DNA from: Lycium barbarum
Lineage: Eukaryota; Streptophyta; Magnoliopsida; Solanales; Solanaceae
Direction of reading: 5' to 3'
DNA: 64,000 nucleotides
Assembly (NCBI RefSeq): GCF_019175385.1
Contig: NC_083341.1
Location: 16,810,203-16,874,202 of the forward strand
Made by a program: the position numbers and the translations under genes. Position 1 is the first letter of the stretch. Every line of letters begins with the position of its first letter. Shown piece by piece: positions 45,217 to 56,064 of the stretch. Below the pieces are notes generated by a model, which saw only the letters and a program-made list of their open reading frames with translations, did not search any database and was not told the DNA's origin.

Positions 45217-45757
45217 TTTATATTCTTCCGACAACCCTCGCAGACGAAGCACAAGTCGTTCGTTGGAAACTTTGTGACCGACGTTGGCAAGGTGGTCTGC
45301 AAGGACCTTCAGCCTGGTGCAGTATGCTTTCACATTCGTAAAATCCACCAATTTTGTGTTGGTGAATTTTGCATCAAGAGCAAGAGCCCTAGCCGATTTG
45401 TTGTCCTGAAAGAGATAAACAAGACGGTCCCAAGCTTCGGCTGCGGTGTCCTCTTGATGAATGATCGTGTTGAGAAGATCATTCGATATCGTACCATATA
45501 TCCATTGCCGAACAATGTCATCTAGCCGTTCCCATAGGGCCTTAGCAGCAAGTTTTTCGGCTGCAGTTGTCGGTGGTGGCACGGTGGGGGAGGCAGGAGG
45601 TAGGATGTGGTCAATGACCAAGTTTGCACGACAATGGAGCTTGAAGAGGGTAGCCCAGTTATTGTATTGGCTTCCTTCGTAGTCAAGCACAATAGGGATG
45701 CATGATTTGATATTGGTGACGGTAGTCGCGGGATGCAACTTAGAGGTGTCAGTCTTA
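45217..45757 (-). pseudogene. copia B gag, N-terminal part
   Basis: From about 45742 the frame reads LHPATTVTNIKSCIP, SQYNNWATLFKLHCRANLV, WIYGTISNDLLNTIIH, WDRLVYLFQDNKSARAL and CTRLKVLADHLANVGHKV. It lines up with copia A gag throughout. It is cut at 45217 by the chromovirus, and the rest of gag resumes at 35589. The upstream frame hits a stop and the sequence becomes other copia DNA near 45757, so the original start, PBS and 5' LTR are lost. Confidence 0.85.
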
Positions 45758-45993
45758 TATTAAATCAAACATACCCAAGTAAATCTGTTGTAATCATCAA
45801 CTATTGTAACAAAATATTGTTTCCTGTAATAGGTTGGTGTTCTGTAGGGACCCAAAACATCTAGGTGTACTAGCTGAAAGTCATGTTCTGACTTATTCAA
45901 GCTATCAGGGAATGGTAATCTACTTTGTTTTGCCATGGAACATATTTGACAACATTGTTGATTTTTGACTTCTACGTGACTTCTAATTTCCAA
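45758..45993 (-). pseudogene. Copia integrase N-terminal fragment (other family)
   Basis: The frame reads QCCQICSMAKQSRLPFPDS, HDFQLVHLDVLGPYRTPTYY and YFVTIVDDYNRFTWVCLI. These are the GAG-pre-integrase zinc pair and the first Asp region of a copia integrase, from a lineage different from copia A/B. It abuts copia B gag directly. Confidence 0.8.
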
Positions 45994-46088
45994 CTTGTTC
46001 CAATCTACCTCCCCTCTTATAAACGTCCAAACAACCTTCTGAACATAAGTTTTAGTTTTTATACACCATCACAACTTTTCAACAACCC

Positions 46089-46715
46089 TCACCCATTCTG
46101 AAGCCTAAGCAAGGACATAATACTTAGAGCGGAAATGTTCCAGTTCCTTACAAGTAGTTGGTAGGTCTCATAATCTTCCACTTCTCGAATGATGAGATGA
46201 ATTTCAATCTTGCTAGTATTGTGGATATCATTCTTCATATATTTCACCCAAAACCTTGTTGGTACGTTTACACTATGCAACATGCTTCTGCATGACTGCA
46301 TAATTGTAGATGTCTATTCTTTCTTTCAGCTTATTCTTTTGTTTTGGGGTATTTGAATTAGTCAATTGTCGCCTTATCAAATGTCCCCTGAGGTAGTCAA
46401 TGAAATCAAGTGGTGTGTATTGTCCCTCGTTGTACATACGAAAGACATTTGATTTTCTTTCCCATATTATTCTCAACAATATGTTAAAACTCTTTAAGCC
46501 TTCTTAAATACTTCAATAGGGTCCATAAGGAAGATACCGACCCTGATACACTGTCTATTGAAGCAATAGATATTGAGGATATTGGTTTTGGTTGATGCGT
46601 TCAGACATGCATTTATACTATCAAGAGACCAGGAAAATCCTTTCACTTCTTCTTCGTGATTGATCTTGCTGATTGTGACAACATAGTTCACTTTCAAATA
46701 GGTTTTGCTTATCAA
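46089..46715 (-). pseudogene. Copia integrase core fragment, decayed
   Basis: The frame at 46273-46479 reads KSNVFRMYNEGQYTPLDFID, then QLTNSNTPKQKNKLKERIDI, a mutated version of the RTDNGGEY and TPQQNGVAERKNR motifs. At 46210-46301 CRSMLHSVNVPTRFWVKYM continues it. In reading direction this core lies upstream of the N-terminal fragment at 45758-45993, so the two pieces are in the wrong order for one element. 46494-46715 has DPIEVFKKA but is otherwise unclear. Confidence 0.7.
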
Positions 46716-47047
46716 ATTGGCCCATTAAGAATTCCGGATATTAGGGATGATTTGAGCTCCATTATAAACTAAAAAAATGTGCTCCTCGGTTTCGAAGAAA
46801 TTTTCCGATCTACGGTCTTTTAATTTTACACATAAGAAATTTTCACTTTTATAAATAAGAGATATAAAAATGTCATTTTTTATATTTAATTTGTAAGTGA
46901 ACATGAGAGATCATTTCTTGAATGTAAAGTGTAAGCGTAACAAATAACAAATGAAGACTGAAATAGTCCTATAGGGATATGTTTAAATTATGGAAAGCTA
47001 ATGTCAACTAATCGTGCATGACTCAAGAATTCTCTTGATCAAATGTA
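46716..47047. other. AT-rich spacer
   Basis: No gene or repeat is recognised. Confidence 0.5.
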
Positions 47048-47300
47048 ATCCCTTTGGTTCAAAAAAGAGTGTTCACTTACTCTTTATTTTTTTGGTTTAA
47101 AAAGAGTGTCCACTTATCAAATCAAGAAAGAATTAATCTTATTTTTTTAGATTTATCCTTATTAGATATTAAGTGATCAAATCACAAACCTATTTAATTA
47201 GGGATAGTTTAGTCAAATTACTTATTTTTATCTAAAAGTTAGTATTTTCTTAAGTAGTGTGCAAATAGCTAAGTAGACACTTGTTTTGAACCGGAGGGAG
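47048..47300. mobile_element. Stowaway-type MITE (253 bp)
   Basis: The ends are ATCCCTTTGGTTCAAAA and TTTTGAACCGGAGGGAG, inverted repeats of the Stowaway kind, flanked by TA on both sides (47046-47047 and 47301-47302). No coding capacity. Confidence 0.75.
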
Positions 47301-49372
47301 TAATAATTCAAAATTTAGAAGATAGAACAAATTTGGAGGAAAATCTCAAAGTGTGAATTTGAAAAGTAGTAGTAGTATACCTTTGGACATAACTTGGCTG
47401 ATATTTGAAGAAAAAATAGTATTTAAAATTAAATTGAAAAAAGCATTTAGAAAAAGTAGAAATTTATTATAGCTAAAGTTTTATAAGTGAAAACTTGAAA
47501 AAAGCTTAAGAAACCGGTTTTTTAAGCTACAAATTTCATATTTCAAGTTTAAAATTGACTTGAAATAATGAGTCAATTAGATAACAACACTTATTCAAAA
47601 TAATTTTAAAATATTTTTTCAAATACTAATTTTTAAAATACCAATAAATCTCCAAACGCCCACTATACTCCTTTTCAAATTCACACTTGAAAATTTCCCC
47701 GAATTTTCCTCTATCTTGTGAATTAAGTTTGAGCTTATTAACATTCTGTCAAGAGCTTCCTTGACTTATACACGATAATTTTATATTAATTTTTTATATT
47801 AAGTTCTTATAATTTGGACACATTTTCAATGAAGTTTTCAAAAGCAAACGCCTCCTCAACTCACTTGTCAAGGTACCAGACTAAACAAATTACTTCCGTA
47901 CACACATTGTTTGTTTAAAATGAAGAATGAACGTTTATGCTTATGCAAATCATATGAGGTAAATAATTAAAATCGTAAATTATTAGGAAACTACTGCTAT
48001 ATATAAGTGTCAATATGATTTTTTGTAGTCCTCACATCTCAAAGCAGGTGTTTTGAATTGTCCTTGATAATTTTTCATTTTTTTATATTTGTCTCATTCA
48101 TTACCAAAGGCCACTTCCCATATGGATTTCTAAAATTGGTGCGTTGAGTAACTTTTTTAAAAATCTCTTCTCGGTGCTTATTAGATTATTCTTCTAATCC
48201 ATATTATATGGTGGTTTTAATTAATGTATCTAGTTTAAAATAAATAATTATTTATATAATAAGCAGTTATTATTTTTTTAAAAAAATTTACCCTTATTTT
48301 CGATAAGTGAATTGTTACATAAGTAAGAAATATTAAATTGATACCATTTAATTAAAGATATTTTAGTTTAGGGGTGAGTGATTTTTTAAAGGGTGTGACC
48401 AAACTAAAAACATCATATAATATGAACTAAGGAAGTACCTTTTAAATTATTTGTTCTTAAACTGGTATAATTTATGTAACTTTGGTGCCAAATTTTCTTT
48501 TTCAGCTGAAGCATTTATTAGGTCTTACTTTACATTTAAATATATCTCACATAATATATTCCTCACCAATATTTCCTCTCTATTACTTTAAACTTCCAAA
48601 TATAGAAGTGTATCCACCAATGGCTGGAAGAATCTTTACACAATCCCTTTGGTTTGATGAGCTTTAATAAGTCAATTACCTACCAACTTTATACAAGGTT
48701 ACTCATACTCTTCTGAATTTACAATCATATGTAATTTGTTAGGATCATACGTATTTTGCTAGAATTTAAGTTATATACATTGACAAATGATAATATAAGG
48801 TTATTTTGCATTAGTCTTACTGTTTAAAACATTTTCCCTTTTATTCTTAAAAGCTTGTGAAATGTTTATGTTAGAGGAAATAATAAAAATGGTCTTTTCT
48901 GTTTGAGAATAAGTTCAAATTGTCCCTTAATTATGCGTCGGAAAATTTTGATCATTTAAGTTTGCTAAAAGTTACTCAAAATATTTTTTAATCCGGCAAA
49001 TATTTACGAATTCTATTTGTTAGATTTGAGAGGAGCTATGAAAAAGAAAAAGAAACTATAGCGAGAACTTACATAAGAGGTATTTTTTTGTAGTTTCTGC
49101 TATTTTTGATTTATTTCTAGAATCTGGTGTAGCTTTTAAAGATGTAATTTCTGCTATTTGTATAGCTTCTCATATTTAGTGTAATTTTTGTGTTGTATAT
49201 TTGAGGATTTGATAAGACTTTCTTAATATTTATGGTTAAAAAATATATTCTATTGTTTCCGTCAAACCCAACAAATATAAATTGTTACATATTTAATGGA
49301 GACCGAAATCAAGCTTAAGGACCAAAACCATTCAGTACATACTTAATGAATTAGCCTCTTTTTTTTTTTGGC
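47301..49372. other. AT-rich region with two possible MITEs and no gene
   Basis: The stretch 47385-47670 begins CTTTGGACATAACTTGG and ends CCAAACGCCCACTATAC, weak inverted termini of the plant 'GGGCGTTTGG' MITE type. The stretch 48195-48435 has CCATATTATATGGTGGTTTT answered by CATCATATAATATGAACTAAGGAAGTA, another weak inverted pair. Both are decayed. No exon is recognisable. A 61-codon frame at 48482 (ending PPMAGRIFTQSLWFDEL) is not convincing. Confidence 0.4.
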
Positions 49373-49780
49373 GCAGATTGCCCTTCTTTTGGGGTGGTGT
49401 TTAAATTTTGTCCCTCAAATTGGTGGTCTTTTATTTTTGCCCTTCGCTTAAAAAGGTGGCCGAAAATACCTCGAGGTTCTGGGTTTGAACCCCCGTTCAG
49501 TTAATTTTTTTTTTCGCAAGCAAGGCTTTTGCAGAAAGTCTGTCTTATACGGTAGACTTTGCCTTAATGCATAACTAAAAGTCTGCCGTCTCCGGCATAG
49601 GTTTTATGTAACTTCGCCAGAATTATTATTATTTTCGACTCTACTGGGTTTCGAATCCAAAACCTTAGGATATTTTCGATCACCTTTTTCAACAAATTGA
49701 GGGCTAAAAATTAAAGACCAGAAAAATTGAGGGGCAAAAATTAAAGACGAGGCCGTATGAAGGGCAATCGTGCAAATTGC
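49373..49780. mobile_element. MITE with long imperfect inverted ends (about 408 bp)
   Basis: GCAGATTGCCCTTCTTTTGG on the left is answered by AGGGCAATCGTGCAAATTGC on the right. The similarity continues inward for about 140 bases (TCTTTTATTTTTGCCCTTC; AAAGGTGGCCGAAAATACCT; GGGTTTGAACCC versus GGTTTCGAATCC). No coding capacity; probably a Mutator-like or other non-autonomous element. A target duplication is not clear. Confidence 0.65.
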
Positions 49781-50649
49781 TCATGAATTATTCTGAATCT
49801 ATCACAGGGACTTTTTTTTTTTTATCATTTTCTCAATTATGTTTAGTATTAGAGGGATTTTGTTAAACATCAGGTCAAACAACAATATACACCATATTAT
49901 TAAAAGGGGAAATAATACTCTATGTCTATTTGGAGAAAATATTTACCCTAAATGACTCATATTTTTAATATTACCGAAATAGTCCTTTTATATGGAGTAT
50001 TATTATACACTTTGGTATAAGGTTTTATATATTGTCTACGATAAGTGTATAATGTTATACATCGTGTGTATAAACACTTTTGCAAAAAAAAAAAAGAAAA
50101 AAAAGAGGTTGGCTATGCGGATGTAATTAAAATATGGCTACATAGATGTAATATTTTATGTTGGATTGTATATTATAGAAATTATCCCATATTAAAATCT
50201 TTAAAAATAAAGGTCAAAAGTACATATACGAGTATAATACAAGTAGTCAACTGTAAATTTAACCAAACTTTAGCCTTAATCTAGTGAAAGTTAACGTAAG
50301 AAGATTCCTGATCTTGAGTCCTGACTGACAGCAAAGCGTTGAATCCCAATGGGATTACAATTGAGGATTCGATTGTGTGGGTCGTGATTAGACTCGGTTG
50401 TTGTGCGGAGTCTCGATTAGACTCGTTTATTGTGAGAGTTCGTGAGAAATGGGAAGGATAGTTTAGAGGGTTACAGGGTCTCCATGTTTCAATAGTGGGT
50501 TGCTCGATGATATGATCGGTTTGACTTCAGCTTCGTCAAGGCTTTATGATGGTGTGCGTAGCACTGGTGAATCAATGGCAGGTCGACCATTCAACAACGG
50601 TAGAGTATTAGACTTTGGTAGGTGAGAACAAATGTAATTATGGTGATAA
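49781..50649. other. Spacer and 3' flank of the next gypsy fragment
   Basis: AT-rich to about 50280. From there to 50649 the sequence is less AT-rich and probably belongs to the 3'-untranslated part of the chromovirus fragment that follows on the minus strand. No LTR start was found. Confidence 0.4.
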
Positions 50650-51610
50650 CACCGAATGTGGACAAGCGTATTGTGATCGCGTGTAATAAAGAAAGGAAAC
50701 GGGGAAATACCTGAAGCGGTAAACAACTGAGGATATCGGCTATGCATGTCGGACTCGGTCTCCCAAGTATCATCCTCAATAGGATATTCCTTCCATTGCA
50801 CTTTCATCGAAGCAATCTCTTTTGACCTCAACTTTCGAACCTTCCTATCCAAGATCGCGATAGGCTCCTCCTTATGAGTCAAATTCTCATCAAGTAATAT
50901 AGAATCCCAACAGACAATGTAGGTACCTTCGGCATGATACTTCTTCAGCATCAAACATGAAAAATCGGATAAACTCTCGTCAAGCCTGGCGGCAATGCCA
51001 ACTCATAAGCTACATCACTGATACAGTCCACAATCTCAAACAGACCAATATACCTGGGGCTCAACTTGCCACTCTTATCAAACCTCATAACACTCTTTAT
51101 GGGTGAAACCTTCAATAGAACCTGGTCACCAATAGCAAGCTTCAAATCCCGGGCCTTCCGGTCCGCATACATCTTTTGACTCTGAGCTGCCAAAAGCTTA
51201 GCCTGAATAACTTTCACTCTATCAAGGGACTCTCGCAATAGTTCCATGCTCCAAGGTCGAGCCTTGAACCCATCAAACGAACCAATCAGAGATCTATATC
51301 TCCTACCATATAAGGCCTCAAAAGGCGTCATGCCAATACTCGAATGGTAGTTGTTGTTGTATGAAAACTCTACCAATGGTAAATGTTGATCTCAATGACC
51401 GCCAAAATTAATAACACACGCTATCAACATGTCCTCGAGCACTTGAATGGTTCGCTCGGACTAACCATCGGTCTAGGGATGAAAGGCCGTATTGAGATCC
51501 AACCGGGTACCCAACTCCTCATGAAACGCCCTCTAGAATCGGGAAGTGAAAATCATACCCCGATCAGGTACAACAGAAATAGGAACCCCATGCAAGAAAC
51601 TTGAAGAACA
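50650..51610 (-). pseudogene. Chromovirus integrase and chromodomain fragment
   Basis: Read from 51610 downward: an integrase core in broken frames (LHGVPISVVPDRG, then LDLNTAFHP), then an open stretch at 51376-50951 with LVEFSYNNNYHSSIGMTPFE, ALYGRRYRSLIG, VLLKVSPIKSVMRF and YELALPPGLTRVYPIFHV. After one frameshift it goes on with EEPIAILDRKVRKLRSKEIA and WKEYPIEDDTWETESDM, a chromodomain. It is related to the integrase at 40252-41740 but belongs to another copy. No LTR of its own is assigned. Confidence 0.85.
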
Positions 51611-52525
51611 TCCTTGAATTCTCCCAAACCCAAACCCAAAATTTCAAGATGAGAAAAACTTCAGTAACATTAATAGCCAAAAATGGCCAGCTGTTCTGCC
51701 TCGTTTCTTATGCCAAACGATCCCGAAACTCACTTTTGATGCCTCTAATGGATTCCTTGTGAAATTCCAGTAAGTTTAGGCTTTTGAATCACTCTATTTG
51801 ACTTTATAATGAAGAAGCTATAGAAGTTTCAATATTTGAAATAGTGCAGATTTTTAAATACGAATTCAATAGCATTTTCGTAATTAATCTAAAAAAAATC
51901 TGGCAACCCAATTCTTAGTAAAATGACCATAAATCCCTCATACGATATCGAAACTTGATGATTTCAGTTTCTATGGTTCCAAAATTACAATACGGATATA
52001 ACGGTTCAGTCAAAACACGAATCAAAGGCCATTTGCTCAATATGGTACCATTTTTGCTGAAATCGACGTCGAAACCGAAAACAACCATATAACCCAAACT
52101 TATCCAAAAATCATAGGGATCTAACCAAACTTTTGTGGACATGTCCAAAATAATTATACAAACTTATTGGAACTTCCAAAAAATCGACACGGGATCATCT
52201 TCACCCGATGTTGACCGTGATCAACTCCAATTCTAACTTAACTAGTTTCTTAACTAATGACCCAAATCACACCCGAACCCTTCGGGAACCAAACCAATGA
52301 TATCACTAATTCATAAATCACCGCCAGACCTAATGGAACTGTCGGAATTCAATTACGGGCACGTTTACCCAAAAGTCAACTTCGAGTCATATGGTTTTCG
52401 CTTTATGGCCAAATTTCTAAAAGTCATTTCAAAAACCAAAACGATGCCTAGGGAAATGTGCCACCGGTCCCTGCAGGTCAAAATAGTACTAACAAGGCTC
52501 GGGGATAATTCAACGGGGCAAAAAC
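51611..52525. repeat. Probable gypsy LTR or untranslated fragment
   Basis: No protein frame. Words such as ACTTCGAGTCATATGG, AACCCTTCGGGAACC and TCGACGTCGAAACC resemble LTR sequence of plant Ty3/gypsy elements. It lies between the integrase fragment and the SIRE-like element. The ends are not defined. Confidence 0.35.
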
Positions 52526-52559
52526 AGTAGAAACACATATGCAAGTAAAATTCGAATAG

Positions 52560-52800
52560 ATTCTAACCGAGCAACATATGCGAAGGCTTCATCATAGTCG
52601 ACTCCTTCTTGTTGAGAATATCCTTGAGCAACTAGTTGAGATTTATTTCTTACCACTTCACCTGATTCATTTAGTTCGTTTCTAAACACCCATTTGGTTC
52701 CAATGACTGAGGCATTCTCAGGTCTGGGAAGAAGATTCCACACTTTATTTTCTCAAATTGATCCAGTTCTTCTTTCATAGCCTTAATCTAGTGATAATCC
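52560..52800 (-). pseudogene. SIRE-like reverse transcriptase, N-terminal piece
   Basis: The frame reads [10 protein letters not shown], then [40 protein letters not shown] and [20 protein letters not shown], the standard start of copia RT (the usual ETFAPVARLE is [10 protein letters not shown] here). It stops at about 52520 before the YVDD motif, which is missing. Confidence 0.85.
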
Positions 52801-52989
52801 TTGAGAGCTTCATCAACCTTCTTTTGCTCAAGTTGTGAACTAAGAGCCAGGTTAGCACTGTTCTTGCTAGAAGCCCTTGTTTTCATTCCTTCATTCAAAT
52901 CACCAATTACGATTTTCTTTGGATAATCAGGTTCACTTCTCCATTCGCTTGGCACTGGCCCCATAGTTAAATTAGTCGACTCATTTTTG

Positions 52990-53880
52990 AGGTATCAGTT
53001 GTTGAGGGACTTATTGAATATGAGGAGTGGATGACTTTGGTGATTGATGTGTGATTTTCTTCTTCATCTACAAGTTTTACTTTTCTCGATCAATCGATTA
53101 GTATCATCAAATATAACATGGATTGATTCTTCAATTGATAAAGTAAGCTTGTTAAAAACTCTATAAGATCTACTGTTGTTAGAGTATCCAAGAAAAATAC
53201 CTTTATCTCTGCGACGATCAAACTTACCAAGGTTGTCTTTACCATTGTTGTGGACAAAAAATTTACATACAAATTAATGGAAATAGCTGATGTTAGGTTT
53301 CTTTTCCACAATTCATAGTCTTTTTCAAAATGGGTCTGATTAAACACCTGTTTAAAACATGACATGTTGTACTTACTGCTTCTGTCCAGAAATGATGTGG
53401 CAAGTCGTGTTCTACAATCATGGTTGCCAAATCTTGCAGAGTTCTATTCTTCCGTTCAACCCCATTGTGTTGAGGAAATCGCGTTGAGGAAAAATTATGA
53501 GTAAATCCTTGCTCATTGCAAAAGTCTTCAAAGGCTTTATTTTTGAATTCTCCTCCATGTTCACTTTTTAGAGATGATGTAGTATCCTTTCTCATGTTGT
53601 ACTTTCTCACAAAAAAACTTGAAATTCTTTAGAGTATCATCCTTATGAGTAATGAATATAACCCATGTAAAACGAGAGAAATCATCAATGATGACAAAAA
53701 TGTACCTTTTACCTCCAATACTAGCAGTTCTAGTAGGACCAACAAGGTCCATGTGTAATAGCTGCAAAAGTTTAGATGTAGATACAATATCTTTGGAATT
53801 GAAAGAATTTCTAGTTTGTTTACCTTTTTGACATGCATCACAGATATAGTCCTTTTGTGTAATTCAATTTTGGCAGCCCT
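52990..53880 (-). pseudogene. SIRE-like integrase, frameshifted
   Basis: Motifs in order: LLHMDLVGPTRTASIGGKRY and VIIDDFSRFTWVIF (53767-53561), EHGGEFKNKAFEDFCNEQG, then FPQHNGVERKNRTLQDLA and LPHHFWTEAVSTTCHVLNRC (53610-53293). The usual S/TDNGGEF motif is SEHGGEF, so the second catalytic Asp is replaced. NGVERKNR keeps the Glu. Downstream, DRRRDKGIFLGYSNNSRSYR is readable with stops before and after. Several frame changes make it a pseudogene. Confidence 0.8.
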
Positions 53881-53945
53881 AAGACTAGATCATGTTTGGT
53901 GAGTTTCTCAATTAAGCGCATACTAGCATGATCAAGCTTCTTGTG

Positions 53946-54437
53946 TCATATCCGAGGATCTTCTCCCATTGAAGCTAAACAAATGTGCCCAATAGAACTT
54001 TTAACAGAGTCCAGCAAATACACATTTCTTTTTCTGCTTCTAGGAAGAATTTCCTTACCAGTAGAGTCTTTTATAACATAACCTATCTTTCTAAATCTTA
54101 CCTCAGGATCAGAGTCACATAGTTGAATGATGCTCAGGAGGTTATATTTGAGTCCCTTTACCAGATAAACATTAGTAATATCACAAGAATTACTGAAGGA
54201 AATAGTTCTTATACCAGTTACTGTTCTTGTGGAGTTGTCTCCAAAGGTTACTAATCCGCCATCAAAATTTATGATTGATTTAAAGAAGCTTTTGTCGCCT
54301 GTCATATGACTAGAACACGCACTATTTGAATACCATTTTCCTTTTGGTTTCTCCTTGTGGTGTTTCTGCAAAACAGTGTTATTATTTTCTTTTAGGTACC
54401 TAAGCTTCCTTAGGTCCTTGAGCCTTTTGATAATCAT
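53946..54437 (-). pseudogene. SIRE-like protease and pre-integrase region
   Basis: The frame begins MIIKRLKDLRKLRYLK and has the protease site KWYSNSACSSHMTGDKSFF, where the usual LDSGCSRHMTG catalytic Asp-Ser-Gly is Asn-Ser-Ala. YVIKDSTGKEILPRSRKRN and VYLLDSVKS follow. The lost Asp alone would inactivate the protease. Confidence 0.8.
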
Positions 54438-54543
54438 TTTTGGGTCTCCATACCCAACCAGGAGTAGCGTATAACGAAATCTGCATTGAAACTGTTTATA
54501 ACCGATTTTACCACAACAAAAACATTTTTGAGAAAAGTGTTCT

Positions 54544-54930
54544 TCAGCGACTTATACATGGAAGAGTAGTTTCTTCTAGACTTCCTGTCAGTTGACTTGA
54601 CATAGCTAGCCAACTAATCTGTTTTAACATGATAGTTGGACTTGCCATTTGTATCGCTGTAACTAGTTTTACTAATATTCTTTTTCCCAGCTGACTTATG
54701 ACTACGAGTCGACTGGTTTGACCTGATTCAACTATGACTGGTAGATTTGTGCACACTATGAAGTTGTGATTGTAAATCAAGAACTTCTTCTTGAAGAATA
54801 TCTCGTTCAACTTTATAGACTTCCATTTGAACTTCCCAGTCTTTCTTTTCTCTTTGTAATTTTCTATATTCATCAAAAACTTTATTTAAATCTTCTAAGG
54901 TTTGTTCCAAAAGTTATTGAGTTTCAGTAC
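54544..54930 (-). pseudogene. SIRE-like gag C-terminal coiled coil
   Basis: The frame 54910-54728 reads MEQTLEDLNKVFDEYRKLQR, EKKDWEVQMEVYKVERDILQ and EEVLDLQSQLHS, a heptad-rich coiled coil like that in the C-terminal part of SIRE gag. It continues in another frame (54876-54544) without recognisable motifs. Confidence 0.65.
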
Positions 54931-55051
54931 ATTTATAACAGGGATGGGGTCTTACCTCACTTGTTTCACTGAAAGCCATGAAACAAATATTTTGTACTCC
55001 TTCATCTTCATTTTCTGAGATTTCATCTTCACTCCAGCTGCTGAATTCCCG

Positions 55052-55975
55052 CTACTTCTGATAATTTCTGGACGGTCTTCTTTTTTTCCTAAGATATTCA
55101 GATGCAATGTGTCCATACTTTCCACATTCGTAGCACTTCCCATCATTCCTTAATTGATCACTGGGAGTCTTTCCTTTTCGAAAAGTTGAGTTTCCTCTCC
55201 TGCTGTTTCTTGATCTCCTCATTGCTTCAACTACGGATCTGCATATCATTGCAACTTCCTCTTCTTTGAAATCATCATCGATTTCTTCAAATTGATTTTT
55301 AAATGCTACAACCTTCTTCTTTGCTCCTCTTTGATGCCTGTTGATGTGATTCTTCTCAAAGGTCATTAAGTTTCCTCTGAGTTCATCATAAGTCATTTTG
55401 TCTAAATTTCCATCCTCTAACACAATAGATTTGGTTTCCCAAATTCTTTGTAAACTCCTGACAAGTTTTCTCACTTGCTGAGAATTTGAGTACACAACTT
55501 CAAGAGATTTGAGTTCACAAATAATTTTACTGAATCTGGTAAACATTGACTTAATATTTTCATCATCCTTCATCATGAAAGTTTCATAATCATGTTGTAG
55601 CGCATCAATCTTGTTTACTATCACTGTGGAAGTTCCTTCATAAGTTACTTCCAGCTTGTCCCACATTTCCTTAGCTGTTTGACAAATTGATATTTTGCTA
55701 TATTCTTCTCCACTCACTGCACAGTAGAGTAGAGAAATGACTCTAGCATTAGTTGCAATAGCTTCTTGTTGTTCCTTAGTAATATGAAAGGATTCCACGT
55801 CTACTCTGGCTTTAGCATCCTTATCAGTGGGGATAGGTTTTGGTCCCTTTTTTTTTATCACCAGCCATGCTTGATAATCAGTTGACATGACAAAGATCTT
55901 GAACCTTTCCTTCCAATGAGTGTAATGATCACCAATAAAATAAGGTGGTCTAGTAGTAGAATGCCCATCTTGCAA
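55052..55975 (-). pseudogene. SIRE-like gag (307 codons, UBN2 plus zinc knuckle)
   Basis: The frame is open from MQDGHSTTRPPYFIGDHYTH. Residues 11-45 are the DUF4219-like start (YTHWKERFKIFVMSTDYQAW). Residues 80-210 are the UBN2/retrotran_gag_2 domain (AKEMWDKLEVTYEGTSTV, then IKSMFTRFSKIICELKSL). The CCHC knuckle begins at Cys281 (CYECGKYGHIASEY), but its last Cys is Tyr294, so it cannot bind zinc normally. The start lies about 80 bases after the PBS. It stops after PSRNYQK and the reading continues in another frame. Confidence 0.85.
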
Positions 55976-56052
55976 GATTGCTCCAGGAATATGACATCAA
56001 GCCATTTGATCTTTCCTCAGGTGCCGTTAAGAAACTGAAAGTGAGGCCTTAC

Positions 56053-56064
56053 TTTGGTACCAAT
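56053..56064 (-). other. Primer-binding site of the SIRE-like element
   Basis: On the minus strand TTGGTACCAAAGT follows the LTR end. It is a variant of the initiator tRNA-Met PBS TGGTATCAGAGC with several mismatches, so the site is decayed or uses another tRNA. Confidence 0.6.

Larger units (their letters stand above)
9905..45757 (-). mobile_element. Ty1/copia retrotransposon B, split by three insertions
   Basis: Read on the minus strand, the pieces 45757-45217 (gag N-part), 35589-33501 (gag C-part, protease, integrase), 14652-14060 (linker, start of RT), 11262-10082 (rest of RT, RNase H) and 10081-9905 (3' LTR) join in the right order with no missing domain. Each gap is a complete insertion with a 5-bp TSD. 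About 4.6 kb of element is spread over 35.9 kb. The 5' LTR, PBS and first gag codons are missing; the sequence switches to other copia debris near 45757. It is a relative of copia A. Confidence 0.9.

Noticed and set aside
48482..48667. 61-codon frame ending PPMAGRIFTQSLWFDEL, slightly like a BAHD acyltransferase start
   Set aside because: The similarity is limited to a few residues and the order of motifs is wrong. No further exons are visible.
49485..49505. GGGTTTGAACCCCCGTTC, tRNA B-box-like
   Set aside because: There is no acceptor or anticodon arm around it. It lies in the arm of the MITE at 49373-49780.
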